Part shown: in pieces, positions 24,213 through 36,560 of the stretch
How the letters are laid out: every line of letters starts with the position of its first letter
Numbering within the stretch: the stretch's first letter is position 1
Notes under the pieces: generated by a model
Seen by the model: only the letters and a program-made list of their open reading frames with translations
What the model was told of the DNA's origin: nothing
Databases searched by the model: none
Source: Stomorhina lunata
Lineage: Eukaryota > Arthropoda > Insecta > Diptera > Rhiniidae
Assembly: GCA_933228675.1 (NCBI GenBank)
Contig: OW121740.1
Span: 37,671,792 to 37,735,791, forward strand
Reading direction: 5' to 3'
Length of the DNA stretch: 64,000 bases
Program-made: the position numbers and the translations under genes

Positions 24213-25614
24213 CGAAGAATCAATTCTTTGAATAAACTAAACATCAGAATATATTGGATATGGCTAAAATAAAATGTATGCCATTCATTTGCAAAAAGGC
24301 AATTTAAGTGCTTTTTCCTCATCTCTCGCTCTTAACACATACCAACATGACACTTCCAACCACACCAACACTCCGAAACATACACTCACACACTTCTCTG
24401 CTATTAAGAGGCTCATGAACATAATCGAAAACTGCATCAAACATGTATTACCCCCAAATTTGATTCACAACACAACTTAAATTGACCAAAATACTCTCGT
24501 ACATCACTCGAATTTTAGCATAAGTATCATTCTTGTGTACGAATATCTTTCTATTTGTATACTTTTTTATTTATTTTTTTTTATTGCAAATATCGCCACA
24601 TGATGTGAGTTTGTGTCTGAGCTATGCGATCGTTTTTGTTTTTTTTTTGTTGCTGCCACTTCTACACAACGTGTGATCACTTGTGATCACACTCCAAACG
24701 CCAAAAAAGAATGTTTGTTTAAATAAAAATAAATATAAATAAATTTTCTTCTTTTTTCTTCTTATTTGTTTGTTCTTAAATGCAATCGTATGCAAATAAG
24801 TCCATTACAGTAACAACTTTAGTGTTTTGAGCAACTTTGCATTTCTTGCAAAAAAGAACTATTTCTCAACGCAAAAAAAAAAAATTGCAATTCCTCTAAG
24901 CGAAATGTATATTTAGACAGAAAAAGAAAAGAATAATAATCCTCAAAAATAAGAAGTGTTTTTTAAAGTGTACTTTAACATGTAAATGAAATAAAAAAAA
25001 AGGAAAAACGACTGCCAAGAAAAAATGTTCACACAATTTTACATTAAATTGCTTATGGGTCACCCCGAAGATCGAAACCACAAACAAGATTTTTCCTAAT
25101 TCTTTTAGAACACATCTAAAAGATCTGACGATCATGCTGTGCCCCATATCATTTAAAAATAACTTTTTGCAAATATTTCCTGGCTATTTGTGCACACATC
25201 CCATCTATTTATCCCATCCCATCCAAACATTTTACAGACACACAAACTTGTGTCTTCAGAAATATACGCAATTGCTCTCACATTGGATCTTGTGTAATCG
25301 CACACATTTTGCGTTCATTTAACGGCCGTTAGCCGAGCGCAAAATGATCTTTTCTTTTGCAGTTGCAAGATTTTGGTTTTATTCTCATCTTAAATTCTTG
25401 TAATTTTTTTTGTTTTTTATTTGTTCTCAATCTTTTTTGGTCAGTTTTTTTGAATTTAATTCTCGCTTAAGAGAGTTTGGTTTAATCCTCAAACAATAGC
25501 AGAAGTAAAAAAAATATAAGATCATCATTATCACGATCATCATAATTATGACACAAGATTGTTATAAAGTTTTTGAATACAAATGGCTGAGAAAAATTTT
25601 AAACTGAAAAAGTA
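24213..25614. other. Unique spacer
   Basis: No gene is supported; the open frames here (24274-24480, 24896-25147, 25134-25322) overlap on opposite strands or lack family features. TGTGATCACTTGTGATCACA at about 24672-24691 holds two TGATCA sites and is nearly palindromic. Confidence 0.4.
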
Positions 25615-26640
25615 ATAAGACCACTTAGTCTGGTTTAATATTAAGACCAGACTGAGTCCTAACTAAGACCAGACTAAGAACGTAGCAAGACTAGGCTAAG
25701 ACAAGACGAAGACCAGACCTGGATTAGACTAAATTCTGACTAAGATCAGATGAAGAGCAGATGAAGAGCAGACTATGACCAGACTAGGACTAGACTAATA
25801 CTAGACTTAGACCAGACTAAGACCAGATTAAGGCCAGATTAAAATCGGACTAAGACTAGACTAGGATAAGACTATAACCAACTACGACTAGACTGTAACT
25901 AAACTAGGTCCAGGTTATCTCAAAAATAACTCAGATTGAGTCTAAAGCGAGATTAAAATATGACCAGTCTAAGATCAGACTAAGACTTATCCTAGACTAT
26001 AGCCAGAGTAACACTGGACTTCAACCAGTCTTATACCATACAAACCCCAGACTAAGATCAGGCTTAGACTAGACAAATATACGACTTAGTGCAGATTTAG
26101 ACCAGACTAATGTTAGAATAAGAACACACTAAGACAGGAGGATGACAAGACCAACATGGACTAAGAAAAAACTAAGACCAGATATACCACAGACTAATGA
26201 CTAAAGTTAGACCTGATTAATACTTAGACTGGAATTAGACTTGATTATTAATAGACTAAGTCTAAAGTAAGATCAAATAAACCATAGAATAGGTTCAGAC
26301 GAAGATCAGGCAAAGACTGATGCCAGACTAAGATCAGACTACGACTAGACTAAGACAAAGCTAATACCAGAATAATATTAGACCAGTTCCAGACTAAGGC
26401 ACATAATATATCATGATCACTTTTAGATCGGTTTTATACCTGACTAGGCCCTGGCTTAGACCAGATTAAGATCAAAGCAAGATTACATTACAACTGGAAT
26501 AGCGCCACACAAATATCAAACAAAAACTGACACATGACTAACCTCAGACAAAGACCAGACTTAGATCAGACTACTACTAGGCTAATACCATCCTAATATC
26601 TAACTTGTACCGGACAAAGATCAGGGTACTACTAGACTAA
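25615..26640 (+). repeat. Decayed 11-mer field (GACTAAGACCA-like)
   Basis: About 1 kb of sequence made of heavily diverged, out-of-phase units such as GACTAAGACCA, GACTAGACTAA and CAGACTAAGAT. It grades into the sharp 11-mer array to its right and is best read as an ancient, no longer homogenised part of the same satellite. Confidence 0.8.
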
Positions 26641-29165
26641 GACCAAAATAGTGCCATAATAGTTCCAGAATAGTTCCAGACCAGTACAAGATCAGTACCA
26701 GACCAGTACTACACCAGTACCAGAGCAGTACCAGGCCATTACCAGACCAGTAACAGACCAGTACCAGACTAGTACCAGACCAGTACCAGTTATGTACCAG
26801 AATAGTTCCAGACTAGTATTAGATAGTTCCAGACTAGTACCAGACCAGTACCAGGCCAGTACCAGACCAGTACCAGACCAATACCAGGCAAATACCAGAC
26901 CAGTACCAGACCAGTACTAGACCAGTACCAGACCAGTACCAGACCAGTACCAGACCAGTACCAGACCAGTACCGGACCAGTACCAGACCAGTACCAGACC
27001 AGTACCAGACCATTACCAGACCAGTACCAGACCAGTACCAGACCAGTACCAGACCAGTACCAGTCCAGTACCAGACCTGTACCAGACCAGTACCAGACCA
27101 GTACCAGACCAGTACCAGACCAGTACCAGACCAGTACCAGACCAGTACCAGACCAGTACCAGACCAGTACCAGACCAGTACCAGACCAGTACCAGACCAG
27201 TACCAGACCAGTACCAGACCAGTACCAGACCAGACCAGACCAGACCAGTACCAGACCAGTACCAGACCAGACCAGACCAGACCAGTACCAGACCAGTACC
27301 AGACCAGTACCAGACCAGTACCAGACCAGTACCAGACCAGTACCAGACCAGTACCAGACCAGTACCAGACCAGTACCAGACCAGTACCAGACCAGTACTA
27401 GACCAGTACTAGACCAGTACCAGACCAGTACCAGACCAGTACCAGACCAGTACCAGACCAGACCAGACCAGTACCAGACCAGACCAGACCAGACCAGACC
27501 AGACCAGACCAGACCAGACCAGACCAGACCAGACCAGACCAGACCAGACCAGACCAGACCAGACCAGACCAGACCAGACCAGTACCAGACCAGTACCAGA
27601 CCAGTACCAGACCAGTACCATACCAGTACCAGACCAGTACCAGACCAGTACCAGACCAGTACCAGACCAGTACCAGACCAGTACCAGACCAGTACCAGAC
27701 CAGTATCAGACCAGTACCAGACCAGTACCAGACCAGTACCAGACCAGTACCAGACCAGTACCAGACCAGTACCAGACCAGTACCAGACCAGTACCAGACC
27801 AGTACCAGACCAGTACCAGACCAGTACCAGACCAGTACCAGACCAGTACCAGACCAGTACCAGACCAGTACCAGACCAGTACCAGACCAGTACCAGACCA
27901 GTACCAGACCAGTACCAGACCAGTACCAGACCAGTACCAGACCAGTACCAGACCAGTACCAGACCAGTACCAGACCAGTACCAGACCAGTACCAGACCAG
28001 TACCAGACCAGTACCAGACCAGTACCAGACCAGTACCAGACCAGTACCAGACCAGTACCAGACCAGTACCAGACCAGTACCAGACCAGTACCAGACCAGT
28101 ACCAGACCAGTACCAGACCAGTACCAGACCAGTACCAGACCAGTACCAGACCAGTACCAGACCAGTACCAGACCAGTACCAGACCAGTACCAGACCAGTA
28201 CCAGACCAGTACCAGACCAGTACCAGACCAGTACCAGACCAGTACCAGACCAGTACCAGACCAGTACCAGACCAGTACCAGACCAGTACCAGACCAGTAC
28301 CAGACCAGTACCAGACCAGTACCAGACCAGTACCAGACCAGTACCAGACCAGTACCAGACCAGTACCAGACCAGTACCAGACCAGTACCAGACCAGTACC
28401 AGACCAGTACCAGACCAGTACCAGACCAGTACCAGACCAGTACCAGACCAGTACCAGACCAGTACCAGACCAGTACCAGACCAGTACCAGACCAGTACCA
28501 GACCAGTACCAGACCAGTACCAGACCAGTACCAGACCAGTACCAGACCAGTACCAGACCAGTACCAGACCAGTACCAGACCAGTACCAGACCAGTACCAG
28601 ACCAGTACCAGACCAATACCAGACCAGAGCAGACCAGTACCAGACCAGACCAGTACCAGACCAGACCAGACCAGTACCAGACCAGTACCAGACCAGTACC
28701 AGACCAGTACCACACCAGTACCAGACCAGTACCAGACCAGTACCAGACCAGTACCAGACCAATACCAGACCAATACCAGACCAGTACCAGACCAGTACCA
28801 GACCAGTACCAGACCAGTACCAGACCAGTACCAGACCAGTACCAGACCAGTACCAGACGAGTACCAGACCAGTACCAGACCAGTACCAGACCAGTACCAG
28901 ACCAGTACCAGACCAGTACCAGACCAGTACCAGACCAGTACCAGACCAGTACCAGACCAGTACCAGACCATTACCAGACCAGTACCAGACCAGTACCAGA
29001 GCAGTACCAGACCAATACCAGACCAGTACCAGACCAGTACCAGACCAGTACCAGACCAGTACCAGACCAGTACCAGACCAGTACCAGACCAGTACCATAC
29101 CAGTACCAGACCAGTACCACACCAGTACCAGACCAGTACCAGACCAGTACCAGAACTGTACCAGA
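26641..29165 (+). repeat. 11-bp satellite (GACCAGTACCA), second block
   Basis: This is the same 11-mer as at 20203-22279. The first 300 bp include transitional units such as AGTTCCAGAATAGTTCCAGA. GACCA-only runs occur at about 27231-27275, 27458-27580 and 28620-28675. The centre (about 27700-28610) is virtually perfect, while both edges accumulate point changes. The long minus-strand frames (up to 641 codons) are a property of the repeat. Confidence 0.98.
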
Positions 29166-29515
29166 ACATATTGGTTAGTTTTAGACTAGTACCAGAATAT
29201 TTTCAAACAAGTACCAGATAACTACCAGACTAGTATCAGACAAGTACCTAGACTAGAACCTGAAAAGTACCAGATAAGTACTAGACTAACACCAGTCTAT
29301 GACAACACGAAAACTTAACTTAAACCACACAAAGACCAGTACCAGACTGCTATCAGATAAGTATCAGACCAGTACCAGACTAGTTCCAGACAAGTACTAA
29401 ACAGGTATCATACTAGTTCTAGTCTAGTATCAGACAAGTTTCAGACAAGTACCAGACCAGTATTTGACTAGTGCCAGACAAGTACTATGCTAAGACCAGT
29501 CTATGATAACACGAA
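29166..29515 (+). repeat. Decayed right flank of the 11-mer array
   Basis: Diverged AGTACCAGACT/AGTATCAGACA units fade into unique sequence. A segment around AAGACCAGTCTATGA and ACACGAAA occurs twice (about 29285 and 29490), showing a local duplication. Confidence 0.8.
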
Positions 29516-31285
29516 AGTTTGACTAAAACCACACTTGAAATGGAAGGTCCAGAGACATCTTGACTCAATTTAATATAAAAAAGTTTTGACCGAACTTTTC
29601 ATATTTCATAGCATCCATATTAGAAGAAATTTCGAATGGTACCGGAAATCATTTAAGTATAGGTAGAGACATCTTGGTCAAGTAGAAATAAGTTTTGAGC
29701 TATCGGTCCACATTTCATAACTCCGCTGTTAGAAGTTTTTTCTTAAATCACTTAAGTGCTCCTTACATTCGAGTATGAGGCGATATCTTGGAAAAATGTC
29801 GTACATAAACGTTTCGAGTTATCAAATCTCTTGACTAAATTTGATATATATGTGGGAGGTTTATATTTGGTTTATGTTAATGTTTTAGAATCGATACTCG
29901 GTAATCAGTATTTTTATGGAATCAGCACATCTTACAGTATTTCACCGAGTATGTAGAGCAAGGTTGGCCAAATGGAGAGCCTAATTGCTTTCATATAGTT
30001 TTCATTTTACAAATCAGACAATTTTTTTTGGTCTTGATCGTCTATAGAAATTCGTTGCTTATGTTAGGAGGTATCTCAGGAAGTGATTCGGTTTCGGTCG
30101 GTATACTTTAAGTTTGGTCTCACCTATGATGGTGTAGGTAAGGGTAAGATAAGCTTTCACTATATGTAAATTTGACATCTGTTAGCAGATATCGTGGTAA
30201 CTCCTTTGTAAATCCCTTTTCAGAAATCGGAATTTTTTTTTACAAATTTCAAAACTTTCCACGATATATCTTATTAATTTTGTTTCATAGTTTCAACATT
30301 TTAAGTAACACCAAAAAGATTATGTCTGATGTAAATTTTCTAAAATGTACTTGTCAATAAAATTGGGGTCAACATAAATTCAAAATGAAAAATATGCTTT
30401 TATAGGCATAATGTAAAAAATATGTTAAAATATTATTTTTCTTTTTTTTTTTATACATGTATTCCTAGAACTTTAAGCCAATTAACCGAAGAAATATTAC
30501 AACAAAATTTTATTATTACAAAATCTAATTTGTCTATAATTAAAGACCATTTCGGTTTTTATTACCAAAACATTTTCTCATGATGGAACACCGAAACTAA
30601 CGCAGAAATCTTAGACATTTCGTTTTTTTAAATGACGTCAAATTTATATTCAAAAGCTTCTAGATCATGACGAAAGAGAAGCTTAAGGAAAAAAATGGCT
30701 AAAAGAGTCTGAGTAAATTAAAGATCCACTTAAGGAAATAAACATGAAACGTTTGCGAACGTTAAAAAGGGTCATTAAATGCATTTTCGTTTTCTTTACT
30801 CCTGTTTTTTTTTTGTTGCTGTTGTTACTGGTCCATTCTTTGTTATTTAAGGCCAACATCTTCTTTTAGTCTTTCAAATCTAAATCTGTGTGTTGTTTTT
30901 GTTTGTTGTAACATTTTTCCCAGTTTTGCTTTTTTTTTCGAATTGTTCTGGATATTTTGTTGGTCTGTCTATTTCGACCAATAAAAATTTCATTTCAATT
31001 GAGGATTCCTAAGTCGGAGTTCTCTACGCAACAGCAACGGCAGCCAACAGTCAGTAGCTCTGGCTGACTTATAGGAGTATAAATGTCTGTCTTTATTATC
31101 CACATGTTTAGTTTTCGGTTATAAAATGTAAGTGACTACAAGGAATCTTACTCAACAAATCTATTGGCATTAAATAAATACTCTTCAAACATACCAACTC
31201 CAACATAAATACAAACATACTTACATACATGTTGTATCAAAGTTTTATAGTGATGATGAAAAACGGTTATACACAAGATGCCAAA
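29516..31285. other. Unique spacer with possible old transposon remnant
   Basis: No gene is recognised. TATCGGTCCACATTTCATA near 29700 and CACCTATGATGGTGTAGG near 30119 faintly recall parts of the dispersed repeat at 51822-52450, so a very old copy is possible. The frames at 29756-29956 and 30172-30360 have no recognised family. Confidence 0.35.
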
Positions 31286-34200
31286 AGATTTCTAGAAAAA
31301 ATTGGACAATAGGACAAGTTTTTCTAGAGAAAAATGGACAATAGGACAAGTTTTTCTAGAGAAAAATGGACGATAGGACAAGTTTTTCTAGAGAAAAATG
31401 GACAATAGGACAAGTTTTTCTAGAGAAAAATGGACGATAGGACAAGTTTTTCTAGAGAAAAATGGACGATAGGACAAGTTTTTCTAGAGAAAAATGGACG
31501 ATAGGACAAGTTTTTCTAGAGAAAAATGGACGATAGGACAAGTTTTTCTAGAGAAAAATGGACGATAGGACAAGTTTTTCTAGAGAAAAATGGACGATAG
31601 GACAAGTTTTTCTAGAGAAAAATGGACGATAGGACAAGTTTTTCTAGAGAAAAATGGACGATAGGACAAGTTTTTCTAGAGAAAAATGGACGATAGGACA
31701 AGTTTTTCTAGAGAAAAATGGACGATAGGACAAGTTTTTCTAGAGAAAAATGGACGATAGGACAAGTTTTTCTAGAGAAAAATGGACGATAGGACAAGTT
31801 TTTCTAGAGAAAAATGGACGATAGAACAAGTTTTTCTAGAGAAAAATGGACGATATGACAAGTTTTTCTAGAGAAAAATGGACGATAGGACAAGTTTTTC
31901 TAGAGAAAAATGAACGATAGGACAAGTTTTTCTAGAGAAAAATGGACAATAGGACAAGTTTTTCTAGAGAAAAATGGACGATAGAACAAGTTTTTCTAGA
32001 GAAAAATGGACGATAGGATAAGTTTTTCTAGAGAAAAATGGACGATAGGACAAGTTTTTCTAAAGAAAAATGGACAATAGGACAAGTTTTTCTAGAGAAA
32101 AATGGACGATAGGACAAGTTTTTCTAGAGAAAAATGGACGATAGGACAAGTTTTTCTAGAGAAAAATGGACGAGTTTTTCTAGAGAAAAATGGACAATAG
32201 GACAAGTTTTTCTAGAGAAAAATGGACGATAGGACAAGTTTTTCTAGAGAAAAATGGACAATAGGACAAGTTTTTCTAGAGAAAAATGGACGATAGGACA
32301 AGTTTTTCTAGAGAAAAATGGACGATAGGACAAGTTTTTCTAGAGAAAAATGGACGATAGGACAAGTTTTTCTAGAGAAAAATGGACGATAGGACAAGTT
32401 TTTCTAGAGAAAAATGGACGATAGGACAAGTTTTTCTAGAGAAAAATGGACGATAGGACAAGTTTTTCTAGAGAAAAATGGACGATAGGACAAGTTTTTC
32501 TAGAGAAAAATGGACGATAGGACAAGTTTTTCTAGAGAAAAATGGACGATAGGACAAGTTTTTCTAGAGAAAAATGGACGATAGGACAAGTTTTTCTAGA
32601 GAAAAATGGACGATATTACAAGTTTTTCTAGAGAAAAATGGACGATAGGACAAGTTTTTCTAGAGAAAAATGGACGATAGGACAAGTTTTTCTAGAGAAA
32701 AATGGACGATAGAACAAGTTTTTCTAGAGAAAAATGGACGATATGACAAGTTTTTCTAGAGAAAAATGGACGATAGGACAAGTTTTTCTAGAGAAAAATG
32801 AACGATAGGACAAGTTTTTCTAGAGAAAAATGGACAATAGGACAAGTTTTTCTACAGAAAAATGGACGATAGAACAAGTTTTTCTAGAGAAAAATGGACG
32901 ATAGGATAAGTTTTTCTAGAGAAAAATGGACGATAGGACAAGTTTTTCTAAAGAAAAATGGACAATAGGACAAGTTTTTCTAGAGAAAAATGGACGATAG
33001 GACAAGTTTTTCTAGAGAAAAATGGACGATAGGACAAGTTTTTCTAGAGAAAAATGGACGATAGGACAAGTTTTTCTAGAGAAAAATGGACGATAGGACA
33101 AGTTTTTCTAGAAAAAAATGGACGATAGGACAAGTTTTTCTAGAGAAAAATGGAAAATAGGATAAGTTTCTCTAGAGAAAATTGGACAATAGGACAAGTT
33201 TTTCTAGAGAAAAATGGACGATAGAACAAGTTTTTCTAGAGAAAAATGGACGATAGGATAAGTTTTTCTAGAGAAAAATGGACGATAGGACAATTTTTTC
33301 TAGAGAAAAATGGACAATAGGACAAGTTTTTCTAGAGAAAAATGGACGATAGGACAAGTTTTTCTAGAGAAAAATGGACGATAGGACAAGTTTTGCTAGA
33401 GAAAAATAGACGATAGGACAAGTTTTTCTAGAGAAAAATGGACGATAGGACAAGTTTTTCTAGAGAAAAATGGACGATAGGACAAGTTTTTCTAGAGAAA
33501 AATGGACGATATTACAAGTTTTTCTAGAGAAAAATGGACGATAGGACAAGTTTTTCTAGAGAAAAATGGACGATAGGACAAGTTTTTCTAGAGAAAAATG
33601 AACGATAGGACAAGTTTTTCTAGAGAAAAATGGACAATAGGACAAGTTTTTTTAGAGAAAAATGGACGATAGAACAAGTTTTTCTAGAGAAAAATGGACA
33701 ATAGGACAAGTTTTTCTAGAGAAAAATGGACGATAGGACAAGTTTTTCTAGAGAAAAATGGACGATAGAACAAGTTTTTCTAGAGAAAAATGGACGATAG
33801 GACAAGTTTTTCTAGAGAAAAATGGACGATAGGACAAGTTTTTCTAGAGAAAAATGGACGATAGGACAAGTTTTTCTAGAGAAAAATGGACGATAGGACA
33901 AGTTTTTCTAGAGAAAAATGGACGATAGGACAAGTTTTTCTAGAGAAAAATGGAAAATAGGACAAGTTTCTCTAGAGAAAATTGGACAATAGGACAAGTT
34001 TTTCTAGAGAAAAATGGACGATAGAACAAGTTTTTCTAGAGAAAAATGGACGATAGGATAAGTTTTTCTAGAGAAAAATGGACGATAAGACAAGTTTTTC
34101 TAGAGAAAAATGGACAATAGGACAAGTTTTTCTAGAGAAAAATGGACGATAGGACAAGTTTTTCTAGAGAAAAATGGACGATAGGACAAGTTTTGCTAGA

Positions 34201-36390
34201 GAAAAATAGACGATAGGACAAGTTTTTCTAGAGAAAAATGGACGATAGGACAAGTTTTTCTAGAGAAAAATGGACGATAGGACAAGTTTTTCTAGAGAAA
34301 AATGGACGATAGGACAAATTTTTCTAGAGAAAAATGGACGATAGGACAAGTTTTTCTAGAAAAAAATGGACGATAGGACAAGTTTTTCTAGAGAAAAATG
34401 GAAAATAGGACAAGTTTCTCTAGAGAAAATTGGACGATAGGACAAGTTTTGCTAGAGAAAAATAGACGATAGGACTAGTTTTTCTAGAGAAAAATGGACG
34501 ATAGGACAAGCTTTTCTAGAGAAAAATGGAGGAAAGGACAAGTTTTTAAAGAGAAAAATGGTCGATAGGACAAGTTTTTCTAGAGAAAAATGGACGATAG
34601 GACAAGTTTTTCTAGAGAAAAATGGACAATAGGACAAGTTTTTCTTGAGAAAAATGGACGATAGGACAAGTTTTTCTAGAGAAAAATGGACGATAGGACA
34701 AGTTTTTCTAGAGAAAAATGGACGATAGGACAAGTTTTTCTAGAGAAAAATGGACGATAGGACAAGTTTTTCTAGAGAAAAATGAACGATAGGACAAGTT
34801 TTTCTAGAGAAAAATGGATAATAGGACAAGTTTTTCTAGAGAAAAATGGACGATAGAACAAGTTTTTCTAGAGAAAAATGGACGATAGGATAAGTTTTTC
34901 TAGAGAAAAATGGACGATAGGACAAGTTTTTCTAGAGAAAAATGGACGATAGGACAAATTTTTCTAGAGAAAAATGGACGATAGGACAAATTTTTCTAGA
35001 GAAAAATGGACGATAGGACAAGTTTCTCTAGAGTAAAATGGACCATAGGACAAGTTTTTCTAGAGAAAAATGGACGATAGGACAAGTTTCTCTAGAGAAA
35101 AATGGACCATAGGACAAGTTTTTCTAGAGAAAATTGGACGATAGGACAAGTTTCTCTAGAGAAAATTGGACAATAGGACAAGTTTCTCTAGAGAAAATTG
35201 GACGATAGGACAAGTTTCTCTAGAGAAAATTGGACGATAGGACAAGTTTCTCTAGAGAAAATTGGACGATAGGACAAGTTTCTCTAGAGAAAATTGGACG
35301 ATAGGACAAGTTTCTCTAGAGAAAATTGGACGATAGGACAAGTTTCTCTAGAGAAAATTGGACGATAGGACAAGTTTCTCTAGAGAAATTGGACGATAGG
35401 ACAAGTTTCTGTAGAGAAAATTGGACGATATGACAAGTTTCTCTAGAGAAAATTGGACGATAGGACAAGTTTCTCTAGAGAAAATTGGACGATAGGACAA
35501 GTTTCTCTAGAGAAAATTGGACGATAGGACAAGTTTCTCTAAAGAAAATTGGACGATAGGACAAGTTTCTCTAGAGAAAATTGGACGATAGGACAGGTTT
35601 CTCTAGAGAAAATTGGACGATAGGACAGGTTTCTCTAGAGAAAATTGGACGATAGGACAAGTTTCTCTAGAGAAAATTGGACGATAGGACAAGTTTCTCT
35701 AGAGAAAATTGGACGATAGGACAAGTTTCTCTAGAGAAAATTGGACGATAGGACAAGTTTCTCTAGAGAAAATTGGACGATAGGACAAGTTTCTCTAGAG
35801 AAAATTGGACGATAGGACAAGTTTCTCTAGAGAAAATTGGACGATAGGACAAGTTTCTCTAGAGAAAATTGGACGATAGGACAAGTTTCTCTAGAGAAAA
35901 TTGGACGATAGGACAAGTTCTCTAGAGAAAATTGGACGATAGGACAAGTTTTTCTAGAGAAAAATGGACGATAGGACAAGTTTTTCTAGAGAAAAATGAA
36001 CGATAGGACAAGTTTTTCTAGAGAAAAATGGACGATAGGACAAGTTTTTCTAGAGAAAAATGGACGATAGGACAAGTTTTTCTAGAGAAAAATGGACGAT
36101 AGGACAAGTTTTTCTAGAGAAAAATGGACGATAGGACAAGTTTTTCTAGAGAAAAATGGACAATAGGACAAGTTTTTCTAGAGAAAAATGGACGATAGGA
36201 CAAGTTTTTCTAGAGAAAAATGGACGATAGGACAAGTTTTTCTAGAGAAAAATGGACGATAGGACAAGTTTCTCTAGAGAAAAATGGACGCTAGGACAAG
36301 TTTCTCTAGAGAAAAATGGACCATAGGACAAGTTTTTCTAGAGAAAAATGGACGATAGGATAAGTTTTTCTAGAGAAAAATGGACGATAG
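31286..36390 (+). repeat. 32-bp satellite with CTAGAG dyad core
   Basis: About 160 tandem copies. Each unit is GACAAGTTTTTCTAGAGAAA followed by AATGGACGATAG. Between about 35100 and 35930 the core is TTTCTCTAGAGAAA, a perfect palindrome, with AATTGG after it. Marker variants recur at distances that are multiples of 32: CGATAGAAC at 31819 and 32707 (888 bp, equal to 28 x 32 after allowing for an 8-bp loss at about 32170), TGGAAAATAG at 33151, 33951 and 34399 (800 and 448 bp). Confidence 0.98.
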
Positions 36391-36560
36391 GATAAGTTTT
36401 TTATAGAAAAGTTTTCGCTTGGTTGAGTTTTCTATAGAAAAATTGTCGCTTGGAAGAGTTTTTTTATAGAAAAGTTGTCGCTTTGTCGAGTTTTCTAAAG
36501 AAAAATTGTCGCTTTGTCGAGTTTTCTATAGAAAAGTTGTCGCTTGGTCGAGTTTTCTCT
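36391..36560 (+). repeat. Short 31-bp array with TTTTCTATAGAAAA core
   Basis: About five units of 31 bp follow the 32-mers directly. The core switches from CTAGAG to CTATAG, and the spacer becomes GTTGTCGCTTGGTCGAG. It is a bridge between the 32-bp array and the 31-bp arrays downstream. Confidence 0.9.

Noticed and set aside
20896..29169. Long minus-strand open frames of 453-641 codons repeating SGTGLVLVWYW
   Set aside because: They are produced by a stop-free 11-bp tandem repeat, occur in all minus frames at once, have no proper start context, and vary with repeat copy number.
34452..34733. 93-codon minus-strand open frame in the 32-mer array
   Set aside because: It is a chance frame through tandem repeats (FSRKTCPIVHFSLEKLVLS-like cycles), with no start context or family.
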